A DNA stretch of 64,000 bases, from assembly GCF_051622035.1 (NCBI RefSeq), contig NC_135355.1, positions 9,796,501-9,860,500 on the forward strand, in the 5' to 3' direction. Origin of the DNA: Arctopsyche grandis. Its lineage: Eukaryota > Arthropoda > Insecta > Trichoptera > Hydropsychidae. Numbering within the stretch: the first letter of the stretch is position 1; each line of letters opens with the position of its first letter. Of this stretch, positions 36,861 through 47,600 are shown piece after piece. A program made the translations under genes and the position numbers. The notes under the pieces were generated by a model. It saw only the letters and a program-made list of their open reading frames with translations, made no database searches and was not told where the DNA came from.

Positions 36861-38389
36861 GTTTTTTTGGTTTTGACAACATTTTTGCAATAAAAATGAA
36901 ATCCTGCCCATCGTCATGGATATAATTTGAAAGTAAAAAAAAACGTATTTGAGCTAGAGATATTGGATGTTCATGTTTAGAAAAAGAATCATTGGTAGAA
37001 ATTATAAATAGAGTTAAGAAATATGTGGTTTTTATTAATTTTTACAAACCTCCTTTAAGCTTCACTTATTCAAGAATTGGATTCAATTAAAAAAGAGTAA
37101 TACAATTTTTCCGGTTCGAAATAGTTTATTGAAAACAAATTTAATCACGATTATTTGTACAACAATATTTCCACATGCGCGTTACCACGGAACTTCATAT
37201 TCATTACAAGGTTATTTTTTTTATTTTTTTTAATACACATTAACTGAATTTTAATATATCAGCAATAATGAATGTGAAAGTAACATAAGATATTAATGTC
37301 AATACAAGATGTTATCAAATCATATCAGTATCAAAAAAATATAACAATAAAACATAATGGTAAATACTGAAAAGAAAAAAAAAACAAGAAACATATTAAA
37401 TAAACAATAAGAGGTATGTAAAAATAACATTCTGGAAAAACAATTTGCGGTAAGGAGCTAATAAAGAGACGATAAGACATATGAAGATGTCGAGATCCGT
37501 ATAATCAGTTATATGGTTAAATAAATCTATAGCTATGTATGTTTATTGTCAAATGCTCAACTTCGCTTCAATAAACAAAAATAAAACGTATTTACGTACT
37601 CAAAAATAATTTTTAGATACATAAAAACGAAATTCTTGGAGAATCGATTGATTCTTAATAATTCCACAAGATATTTACAAGGATCGCGTATCGTAATATT
37701 AATATACGACGACGAGATTTCAGACTAGTTAAACCTGTCATTCCCATATAAATTTGCTTGGATATAACCAAGTGAAGTATCCGTACATTTTAAAGTAGAG
37801 AAACCGACAGATTTTTTTCAATTAGTTAATGTGCAATTTTTTGCAAGTTGCCCAAATTGTACAATTAAACTCCAATATGGACCAAAAAAAAAGGTTGTAG
37901 ATGAATTATTTTCTTTAAGAATTGTTCTAATTCAATTTCGTGTTTAAATCACATTTATTTCATTTGTACTCTGTACATACATATGTACATACATACATAT
38001 ATTGTACTAACTATGATGCAATAACAATGTATGCAGATCTGAGACGCAGTGTTTAATTACAAGGCGGTTTTTGCGTTTTTCCCATGTTTACGTCAAACTG
38101 AGAAGAGGCCCGAATCAAATCCGTTACGCCAAATGTACAAATTTTATTATTTTGAAATATTGAAAGAAAAAAGCATTACCGATTTAAAGTAATAAACGAT
38201 TTAAATCAGCTCAATATATATGCAACACCCTATATACGTATTTATTCGAAATATAATATCATCAGCCGGAACTTTGTCAGTTTCAAAATGAATTTTACAG
38301 AAACGCGTTGTGTTTTGTGACTCTGTTGTTGCACTTAAAAACAAAAGAAAAGCGTAAACAACAATATTGAGTAAATTCCCTTATTAGTC
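36861..38389. other. AT-rich intergenic, no gene seen
   Basis: Nothing coding is recognisable. A minus-strand AATAAA lies near 37127-37132, but no upstream exon supports a gene ending there. Confidence 0.4.
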
Positions 38390-38545
38390 AATCAGTTTTC
38401 TCGTGACCGATTTTAGGGTGTGACCAGTTTTCTCGTAACCAGTTTAAGGGTGTGACCAGTTTTAGTATGACGGGTGATCACGTGTGACCGATATAGAGCG
38501 ACCGGGTGTCCTGTGACTGGTTCACATATGACCAGTAGTCCGTTA
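38390..38545. repeat. Repeat rich in GTGACCAGTTTT words, copy 2
   Basis: Same order of words as 2510-2648: TTTTCTCGTGACC, AGGGTGTGACCAGTTTT (twice, with small changes), GTGATCACGTGTGACCGAT, TAGAGCGACC, CCTGTGACTGGTTCACAT. It lacks the initial hairpin of copy 1. Confidence 0.65.
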
Positions 38546-38558
38546 ACCCTTTTTTTAC

Positions 38559-38643
38559 TAACCTCTTCTTATTTCGCAAACGATTTTAACCTAACCTAAC
38601 CTAACCTAACCTAACCTCTTCTTATTTCGCAAACGATTTTAAC
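38559..38643. repeat. Interstitial telomere-like (TAACC)6 between 32-bp direct repeats
   Basis: Six perfect TAACC units (TTAGG on the other strand) at 38587-38616. They are bounded by two identical copies of a 32-bp sequence (38559-38590 and 38612-38643) beginning TAACCTCTTCTTATTTCGC and ending CGATTTTAAC. (TTAGG)n is the ancestral arthropod telomere repeat. Confidence 0.85.
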
Positions 38644-38740
38644 ACAGTATTTTTGTTTCACGCAGTCTGTACTATATTTTATCTCACAAGATATGACGTG
38701 AGTGAAGAGGCGAGGCAACCTGGCAATACTGAGTGTTAGA

Positions 38741-38842
38741 GGTAGGACCGGAAGCGTGCCGTTTATTGTTCAATTGTTGTAAATCCTTTGTAAAAAAGGT
38801 TCGGCAAACCTTTAACAATGCATTTACAACATTTACAATTTT
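38741..38842. mobile_element. Foldback MITE fragment, copy 3 of 4
   Basis: Left end GGTAGGACCGGAAGC and interior TTCAATTGTTGTAAAT...TTCGGCAAACCTTTAACAAT as in the complete copy at 63637-63770. The right terminal repeat is missing; the sequence passes into A/T-rich DNA near 38842. Confidence 0.72.
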
Positions 38843-38999
38843 ATAAATAAATAAATGAAAATAAGAAACTTTTGCACCAAATTAGCAGTGTAGATAAATT
38901 ACCAATGATGAGATGATGAAATCGAGAGTGAGAATGAAGATGATTAAATTCAACAATTAATTTTTAAGCCCACTTTTCATGTTCCTAACTACATATGTA

Positions 39000-39241
39000 T
39001 GTTCCGGTTATTATGAAAGTGGAATAAGTCATGTAATATTTCGTTTGAGATAATTGAACTTTTACGTACATTTATTTTAAAAATTATTTTCATACTACAT
39101 AAAAATATATTTATATATTACGATTCTCAGCCTTATAGATATAATCTTTCCTGTACTGGTGGAATTTTACGATTACCTTGTAAAATCATGGTATTTTTGG
39201 TACCTTGAATGACTTATTTCACTTTAATAATAACCGGCACA
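39000..39241. mobile_element. ~240-bp MITE with 29-bp inverted repeats
   Basis: CCGGTTATTATGAAAGTGGA (39004 onward, to AAGTCAT) pairs with 39209-39237 (ATGACTTATTTCACTTTAAT to AACCGG) with one or two mismatches. Ends resemble the element at 41136-41363 (CCGTTAT, GAAAGTGG), suggesting one family. Confidence 0.72.
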
Positions 39242-39393
39242 ATTATAAAGAAAATTGTAATACAAATTAACATTTTTTGTTAAATGTTGTCGTTTTTTGT
39301 CCATGACACTTGCCAACCCTATCTAAGCCTTGGTTGAAGTCCACATAGTTACACTAAGGCCCATAGTGTAAATATATGAACTTTTTTTATTTT

Positions 39394-39427
39394 TATAAAC
39401 ATTATACTTTTCATCATCCGCATCAGA
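39394..39427 (+). promoter_or_regulatory. Predicted core promoter: TATA box and initiator
   Basis: TATAAA at 39394-39399 and an initiator-like TCAGA at 39423-39427 place the likely start A 31 bases downstream of the first T of the TATA box, the standard spacing. The base composition changes abruptly from AT-rich to CpG-rich just after it. Candidate promoter for dap 5 kb downstream; the link is an inference. Confidence 0.42.
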
Positions 39428-39751
39428 AAAATTGGATTAGTATGAGCGACGCGACGTTGAAGGTGTTATAGAGCGAGTGGGAGAGCGGGAACACATGTAC
39501 ATACGTACTTTGCGTCTCCATGTATCCATGTCTCCACTCTCCCACTTGGAACATCCAGTACGAGTACCCAAGTACCAGTCGAAATCGTTCGCTCGTCGCG
39601 ACCGCTCGTCTGCGCTCTGTCCGTTCGGCCGCCACTCGTCGCTCGTCGTTCGTCGTTCGTCGCTCGTCGCTCGTCGCTCGGCTCGTTTCGTCCCTCTTCG
39701 TGCCAACTCGAGTCCGCTCGACATTCGACATTCGTCTCCCGCCACACGCAG
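39425..39751 (+). other. Putative CpG-rich untranslated first exon with splice donor
   Basis: A 327-base block with many CpGs in otherwise AT-rich DNA, ending at CACGCAG|GTTAGC, an acceptable splice donor. A matching acceptor TTGTTACAG lies at 44573-44581, 92 bases ahead of the dap start codon, so this could be the dap 5'UTR exon. Several overlapping open frames occur on both strands, but they are driven by a 7-bp tandem repeat and I do not accept them as proteins. Confidence 0.35.
39635..39676. repeat. 7-bp tandem array (YTCGTCG)6
   Basis: Six consecutive 7-bp units: CTCGTCG twice, TTCGTCG twice, CTCGTCG twice. Seven is not a multiple of three, so one array stays open in several frames. Confidence 0.85.
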
Positions 39752-40513
39752 GTTAGCAAACACGTCACTTCTCCCTCTCTCTATCGCTAATACATTTTCA
39801 TTTTATTTTAATTTATTTTTAAAAAATCGTCAAGAAAATGCGTAAACATATAATCGTTTGCATACGTCATATATTATACAAACGCGATATACTAACCCAC
39901 GCGCTGACCGGTCATAACCCCTCCTCCCACCACCATTAACACCCCTTCATCTCATCCATTAAATCACGCCTTCTAATCCGGGAATAAAAGTATGTATGTA
40001 CCTACAATTTACCTTGATGCTATTTTAATAATTGCACAACATTCACTTTCACTTCGATAAACTAAATTGTTTTTTTTTTTAACCAAGAACAAGAACGCCA
40101 CAAAATCATACAGCAGCATTTTAAAATTATTATATTTAAACAAATCCTATGATTGGGAATTGTAATATAATAGTAACAAAGAAACCATAATAATTTGCCG
40201 TTAACCACTAGTTAACAACATTAGTAGTCACAATGATACCTTATCCACTACTAATACATACATACATTGCATTATATTACTTATTTTATACCAGGATAGA
40301 TATATAGATTTTGACCAGGGCAGTATGCTTTTGGGGCGGAGAAAGTTGCTAATGAGCCAATCAGCAATTACATATTAAATAAATAATTCATTTATACACA
40401 TTATATAAATAATCTAATATTTAAATAATATAAATTAAATAAGGCTAGCGGAAATATAACAAACAAAGTTCTCTTCTTCCACTATCAACCTAAACATGTC
40501 TTTGGCAAATTCA
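39752..40513. other. AT-rich spacer, no gene seen
   Basis: No coding signature. If the leader exon call is right, this is the start of a 4.8-kb 5'UTR intron of dap. Confidence 0.4.
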
Positions 40514-40872
40514 CAGGGCTGACGAGAGGGGGGGGGGGGAGCCGGGGTAAAGTTCTAGGGCCTGGACTAATTGAGGGGCCCCGTATCGGGACTTCCGACT
40601 GATCAATATTAATATTTATTATATATATTATTCTATATGAAAATACGTGAATTTATTTAATGCTTTAATGTTTATTGTTTTTCAATCCACCCATTATTTA
40701 TGTCTGTCTACGTGAAATCGACCAATTATATAATTCTTTCCTATTCTCTTATTTTAAAAAATATCAACCAACTTATAGGTATTTTTCTAATAGTTCTGAT
40801 AGATTTTTCACAGATTAAAAATATATCTATAAGATTTCTTTAGTTTGTCTTAGGGCCCAGAATTATATTTCC
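40514..40872. mobile_element. Partial hAT-like element
   Basis: Starts CAGGGCTGACGAGAGGGG and continues with GGGGCCCCGTATCGG, as in its neighbour at 40881. The right end (GGCGGCCCTG in the neighbour) is absent, so the copy is truncated by, or adjoins, the next insertion. Confidence 0.65.
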
Positions 40873-40880
40873 CATACATA

Positions 40881-41492
40881 CAGGGCCGACAGAGCCAGGG
40901 AGGGGGGGGGAACCGGGGAAAAGTTCCAGGGCCCGGACTAGTCGAAGGGCCCCGAGTCAGAACATCCGGTTGACGAATATTCATATTTAATATTATTCTA
41001 CATAAAAATACATGTATTTATTTAATGCTAAATTTGTATTATTTTTCGATCCGCGCATTCTTTGTGTCCAAGTGAAATCGTGTTGTTATATAATACTTTC
41101 TTATTCATTTATTTTAAAAAATAACAACCAAAATATGAGCCGTTATATTTGAAAGTGGCGGAAGTCCAATTTTCGGTTCCAAAAACACTATTTCTGTTTG
41201 ACTTAATTCACAAATTGCTATCATTTCTTTAATTCAATTTCTCCCGAATTTCGGGACAGCAGAATAAACGTATTACAGACCACCAGTACTTTTTAAATAT
41301 AATTAAACGCAAAACATTATATTTAATGCTTGGATTTATGCCACTTTCAATTATAACGGCTCATAGGTATTTTTTTAATGTTCTGATATATTTTCACATA
41401 CTTAAAATATATCTATAAGGTATTATTTTTAGTTTGTCATAGGACAAGGAATTATTTTTTCCCAGGGCCCGGGATTTCTCTCGGCGGCCCTG
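40881..41492. mobile_element. 612-bp hAT-like element carrying a nested MITE
   Basis: Begins CAGGGCCGACAGAGCC and ends TCTCGGCGGCCCTG, flanked by CATACATA at 40873-40880 and 41493-41500. The flank is simple sequence, so the duplication is likely but not proof. Closely related copies are at 40514, 43190 and 58139-58393. It contains a separate MITE at 41136-41363. Confidence 0.78.
41136..41363. mobile_element. 228-bp MITE nested in the hAT-like element, TA duplication
   Basis: TGAGCCGTTATATTTGAAAG at the left pairs with CTTTCAATTATAACGGCTCA at the right, and TA flanks both sides (41134-41135, 41364-41365). Removing it joins GGGCCC-type family sequence on either side. TA duplication with these ends suggests a Tc1/mariner-type non-autonomous element. 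Confidence 0.75.
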
Positions 41493-41504
41493 CATACATA
41501 CATA

Positions 41505-42831
41505 CAGTGGCGGACTGGCCATACAAGCGAACATGCCCGATGGCATGTGGGCCCCACTATCTGTTAGAAAATATGGGCCCTCAGTAAAATGAAATAACTT
41601 TTTAACTATTTCACGTGTGTAAAAATTTATAGGATATTGCACTTTGGGACCTAAAGTTTGGGTATTTCAACAAAACAAATTTCTTACGATATACATAAAC
41701 AACTAATACCTGCTTTAATAGCCCAAGGATCGGTTAACTTTTTTTATTAGGCTCGAAATGTAAGTTTCAACATTTGCGTGGGCCCTTTTGCTGGGCCCAT
41801 TTTTAACCTCAATATTATGTACATATATACCAATACCTATGTAACAACTACCTACTGAAATAAAAATGGGAATAAACAAATTTCCGTGAATAATATGAAC
41901 TGAACTGCTTAAAACAATTTTGATAGGACGATTCATCATCAAACAGCGATTTAAATTTACTTACTTTCAAAATAACATTTGATTACTTATTATTATTTAA
42001 GTACTTCGACGATATAGTAAGATTTAAATACACAATTTTAAACAGTTTCCGAATATAAAATCTATTCGTAATCTAGACACATCCATGTATATAGAAATAT
42101 AGGATAGAGCCCCCTCCCCAAAATCCCGATTTTCGCATGATCACAAAACTTTATCTATTGTTATTAAGTACATATGTATGCATGTATGTACATAGATAAA
42201 GTGAAAAGACAGTCGGTAGAAATTAAGTTAATTGATAGTTTTTTAGTGACTCAGTTTGATGGTCGATTTTTGTTGACCATGTGAAGATTTTTAGAAAAAA
42301 ATTTTCGCCTGCGGCGCTTTTTTCACTTTTTACATAATATTTTTTTATAATTATTTTATCAAAAATAAGCTTATTTTTTCATATTTTATTACTCAATAAG
42401 GAGTATGCAAAGAATATTTTCTATTTTTATTCCGATATAAAAAAGATTTTTTGAAAAAAAATTCAATTTGACCGATCTTTGCTTGCGCCCCCCAAGAAAA
42501 AGCTGAAATGACGTCCCTGATTGTTTTCTACTGAAAGTAAAAGCCGCTTTTATGCCGCATTATTTTATGATGCATTCTATTTACCTAGGACAAGGGTTAA
42601 AAAAAAATATACAATGTAATTTATGGATCTATTTTGCTTTTGCCATTTTTCTTGTACTTAAATTTGTTTATTCCCATTTTTGAAAATTTTATTTTTTTTA
42701 CCCTTGATTTTTAGCGTGATGGAAAGAAGAAAATTTTGTTATATGGGGGGGGGGGGGGACAAATTTTTTTTACCCTGGGGGGCCCCCTTTGACTCCTGGC
42801 ATGCACTAATTTCAGTCCCAGTCCGCCACTG
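41505..42831. mobile_element. 1.33-kb hAT-like element
   Basis: Ends are CAGTGGCGGACTGG and CCAGTCCGCCACTG, a perfect 14-bp inverted repeat of hAT type, flanked by CATACATA on both sides (41497-41504, 42832-42839). Near the ends GGGCCC words and a G run (42746-42757) occur. 42120-42210 holds a fragment of the ACTTTATCTATG repeat, so it has its own nested insert. No transposase frame remains. Confidence 0.82.
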
Positions 42832-42839
42832 CATACATA

Positions 42840-43189
42840 CATACATACATACATACATTATTCATGCTCATAAAAAAAAAATTAACGCTAACATTAGATA
42901 TCCATTGATTTGGTACTAATAATTAAAATATATCGTTCCCTTCTGGTTTAAAAAATAGTTTTAATTTTATAAATTATAATAATTTCAAGAAAAATGTAAA
43001 GTTCTTAATTTCCCAATACAATAATTAATATCTCCCATCTATTTGATATTTTTGAAAGGATGTCAATATATTTCAATAGCGGAAGCTAACCTAAATTAGT
43101 CAACTAAGCGCGCAGCTAATTCTTTTGGGCTAATTAATATACATGTGTTAATTGAGTTTTCTTTCTATAAGCAGATTGTCGATCGTACA
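42840..43189. other. AT-rich spacer, no gene seen
   Basis: Starts in a (CATA)n stretch and continues AT-rich to the next element fragment; nothing coding. Confidence 0.4.
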
Positions 43190-43262
43190 CAGGGCTGACG
43201 ATAAGAAGGGGGGGTGAATACCCGGACTCGTACTACTTGAAGGGCCCCGATTCTGGAAAATA
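43190..43262. mobile_element. hAT-like element fragment
   Basis: CAGGGCTGACGATAAGAAGG followed by a G run and TTGAAGGGCCCCGATTCTGG matches the left end of the 40514/40881 family. The rest is missing. Confidence 0.6.
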
Positions 43263-43319
43263 TAAGAATAAAATATAGAAATTAATATGTACAATAAACA
43301 TATCCTACAGGTTCTTAAA

Positions 43320-44580
43320 CGAAAAATTACATACCGTGTCGAGCAGAGCTCTTATCGTCATGCGTTTGACGCTATTGCGAGTAAATTATTCACCCGTGAT
43401 GCTTATGCACATTTAATGCACTCTAACATTAATTGACTCCCTGTAAACCGGCTCGATACTTCTGAGAACATTAATTGGATAAGTGGGACTGTTAAGTTAA
43501 TTTAATTTAAAGTTTTTTGTGCGAAAAGCATCCATCGAACGCCGATCTTTGATTATCATACGACATCCAGGTCAGATGGTTTTACAAGCGGATTCAATTA
43601 ATTGTGACAGCTTTAGCTATAGGAACCCGCAATAACTGAAAATATAACTAGGAATAAAACGGTGGTTTTGACAACATACAATACGAAGTTTGAGACATTG
43701 TTAACAAGCCATCTTTTCTTTAATAAAGAAGCAGAACATTGCACTTTTACTATGCAAATGTTACATTTTCTTTATGCACCATATGTTTGTATGCATGTAT
43801 CATGTATGTACATGTTTGGTCTAGTTGCGAGTCTACAATCCATATTTGACCTTTGAATGAGATAGGGCTGTCTGGTCGTTCTATAATTTTTGTTTTTACT
43901 TCCCCAGCTCCGGAAATTATCTTTCAACGTGGGCAATGCGTTCTCATGAGATGGCATAAAGATTGTATTAATTGGTGGCTTTAATTAAAATTTACGTGAA
44001 GCAGATCGAATCGTTTGGTCATGCCCGAGTCCAATGCACTTCTCTTTTTTTTTACTTTTAATCTTACAAATCTGATTTTAAGAAGATGTTGAAATCAGTA
44101 CAATATCCTTCGTTCGCCATATGTCGCGTGCTCTGGGCCAGTCGCATCCAACATTTTTTCCACGCTGAACGTGCATACAGTTTGTAAATTTTAATTGACG
44201 ATCGAACTGGGCGCGAAACTAATTATAGGCATTAAAAGGAATCGATTTTATTTCATCTCTTATTGTCTTTATTTTTTGGCATCTTGTAATCCGTAAAATT
44301 ATCGCTGATACGCGCTACCGAATTGCGCGAGAGTCTGCAAAGAAAAAACCAGTTAACCCGGCGACTTTAAAAAGTGAAAATAAACATTTTAAGATGCTAC
44401 CGAATAGGTCATAAATCCACTGTCTCGCCTCTGGGTCTCTGGACCAAACAGGGTCGATTATTAACTTTTTGTCGTTCAAAAAATACGCAAGGTAGTCTTA
44501 TAAGTAGTGTTTTCAATGACTTAAATTGTAATTTTGTAACGGGTTTGTGTTCCCAATTAATGAAATGCTTTATTGTTACA
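43320..44580. promoter_or_regulatory. Repeat-poor upstream region of dap, candidate regulatory DNA
   Basis: Unlike its surroundings, this 1.26 kb shows no dispersed repeat that I can match elsewhere in the window and has a more balanced base composition. It has several homeodomain-type words (TTAATTGA, CAATTAATTG, TTAATTGG). A splice acceptor ending at 44581 closes it. The regulatory role is inferred from position and composition only. Confidence 0.3.
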
Positions 44581-44673
44581 GATCTCTCTTAGTCACTTGG
44601 AAGCCAATTTACCTGAATGACAACTTACAGAAGATTGAATCCATTCTACAATTCGTTTGATATCTAATTAGCC

Positions 44674-47600
44674 ATGACTGTCGAAACGCAAATGTCTGAC
44701 GTTGCTAGTCACCAGCTGTCCATCTTGAGACCGGTGGAAAACATGGACATGTCTCGACATAGATTGTGCCTCTTTGGAAAGCCAGAATTGGGCAGTGCCG
44801 ATGTAATGTTGACCCAGCAGTTCGATGTGGACAGGAAGAGGTTCATAGATAGATGGGGCTTTGACATACTCTCCCACGAACTTGTCAAGCCCGTCAAGGT
44901 GCCAAAGAAAATATCCAAAGCTTCAGAAAACAAAGAGAACGTGGACGCCTCGTCGCAGGACAGGAAGAAATCGCCAGGTTTCTGCGACCACACACACAGC
45001 AAATGTAAAAAGAACGACAAGGAGAACAGATGTCCCGATTGTTCTAGTCCTAAAAAAACGCTGAAGATGATGAAGGAGAAGACGTACGCGAAGAAAGGCA
45101 GACAAGCGCAGATGACTGGTGAGTTTAATGCACCCAACCTGTGCAGACTTTTTGTCCCGTTTCGTTCTTAGATTTTAATTGGACTTTTTATGCGACATAT
45201 CATTTTAACGATATTTTTTTCGGAATCGAGATTGAGCTTTGATCCTGCACGTTGATGTCTAATTTAATTAAAATACTTCAGGACCATTTAAAAAACATTG
45301 GACTTACACACATATGTGTATGTATGTAGTTGCCTTGGATTTTGACGAGATTTAATTTAAGAAAATAAATAAAAAAATACGATGTCAATTATAGATATAT
45401 TAGCTGCAGGCGATTTTGAATGTTGCGAATTGAGTATGTTGGTATAATTATTTTTCCATTAGTGAACCATTGTTTCCGATTAGATTAAAACATATATGGC
45501 TAACCTGAATACAAATTGAGAAAAACATTGCTGATGTACGTACATACGTATCAATGGCGTGCCGTAATATTCTACATGTTTTTGTCGCACAGCCTTACGT
45601 GTGCGCGAACAGAATAAAAGGGGACTAGGTGACGTCATACCGAGTCCCCTTATATCCTGCTGAGATTTTCACCGCACGCTACTAATACATACATATGTAC
45701 GTATGCATTATACTTTTGCCAAGACTTACATTTATATTGATAATTGATAATGGATACATTCATATATATTATCAGCTTCTGCTCATTTCCAATGTACATA
45801 CATACATATAATCTATGACGGACATAACCTAGCTTAGTATCTGGTCCATACAAGCCAGCTTATTTCATCATAATCAAATAAGCGCCCCTTTATGTTTTTT
45901 AATAGCTAAATGCCAAAACCATAATGTCAGAAATAATAGTGATATTGACTTCTCACAGAGCTCAAATATTATTTTGATTATTCTTAATTTGCTGAAAATT
46001 CTTTCGGCCATGGCTATTGACGCTGGCGTTGTCAGAAATATGCGTATACATAGCTTTTAGAATACATACTTGAATGAGATTCTTGTACATCCCACTCTCT
46101 CAGAATATCATTATGATAAATAGTGCTCGGATCTTTATTTTCCAATATTTTTTTATTTCAGTTCATTTAGTAACTTACTTTTGTCTATTTCTGGGTATCT
46201 CACCGACAATATAATTCCTTTTTACATACCTCTTATACAGTTCACATGGTTTTTTCATCTAATTCTTATATTGACAATGAAATTAAGCCTTCCCCGGTCA
46301 AAAACGTAAAGGAGGTATGTAAAAATACATAGAAATCTGTCGAATGCAGTTGTCAAATGCGGAATTACCAAATTTTATTCATAACGAATGTCGTCAATAT
46401 ATGCATGTGATCATGTACTTTAGATTCTAAATTGTTTTGAATGACATTGGTTTGAAAGTTTCGATTTATTTAACAATTTTCAAAACCATCGATCATTTTT
46501 ACGCCAAAATCTAATTGGATGTGCGCAAGATTTGCGTAATTGCGTAAACTTTTGATAAATGTATTGTTCATACTGTATTTTTATTCGTAAGAAAGTTTTG
46601 CTTCACGCTCCGAGCGTCCTTTAGACTTTTGCGCTCTTGACAAATTTCCCGTTGCCAATGCCTTGGTACGGTTCTGGTTATTTGGTAAGTGATTTGCTCA
46701 TTTTAATCTATAAGAAAATAGCTTATGTGTGTAGAAAGAGCACATACATAAATATGTTCATATATGCAAGAATACATGCATTTATGTATGATCCTTTTGA
46801 CTCTCCAGATTTAGTATGATTCTTTAACTTTGAACTTTGACTTCGTTCGCTCATTAAAATTGCTACTCACATTGCTAACTACAAGGTTGTTGTAAAAGTA
46901 TTATGCTCCGCAAAAACGTTTTATTTCGAATTGTATTATAATGCCATTGCTTATAAGTTATAACCTAAGAGCATTGAACTTAGATAGTATACATATATGT
47001 ACCTTGTCTACCCACATACATAATCAGATGCACCTCGAGTCATTGGAGTACGTGTATAAAGCGGTTCTGGATCTCCACTTTTCATAAACTACTTTTTCAC
47101 TGAACTTTGACATCTGTCAAAGTTCAGTGAAAAGTTCGGTGCATTCGAGAGTTGGGTAGTCAAATTTTAACACTGCAAGCTCCTTTTTTTGTGCAACAGC
47201 GTCAGCGTGAGCTGTGATAACGGAACACATCAGAGGTCATCGTACCATCGTCGCTGTCTGTATGTGGTAGATGAGAGTGCACCTATCTTGCGCAAACACG
47301 ATTCAATAATTCAAATGTTAATATGGAATATAAATTTTTGACTCTAGATACGGTAATTTGACGCTCAAGTTATTTGGATTTCTCGGCAAATTTTTAACAA
47401 AAAAAAAAATTTAACCCATACGTGTCGTGTCACAGAGTATCAAGTTCACACGGTCTCGGCTACTGCTAACTTTTTTGTTTCTTTAAAAGAAAAAAAATGC
47501 CGACAAGATCTATAGTTGGAGATTAATTTGAGTCGTTTGCTTGTCAATGAAAATGTGACGATCCGTGAACTGTTGCGGATTAGAAAATCGGAATATTCAC

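Noticed and set aside
39423-39845. Five overlapping open frames on both strands, Arg/Ser/Glu-rich
   Set aside because: They arise from the CpG-rich block and its 7-bp tandem repeat, which is open in several frames. None resembles a protein family.
44923-45137. Minus-strand open frames opposite dap exon 1
   Set aside because: Antisense shadows of the Lys/Glu-rich coding exon.
47092-47134. MicroRNA precursor
   Set aside because: A two-base loop and perfect pairing are unlike a pre-miRNA; no known mature sequence recognised.
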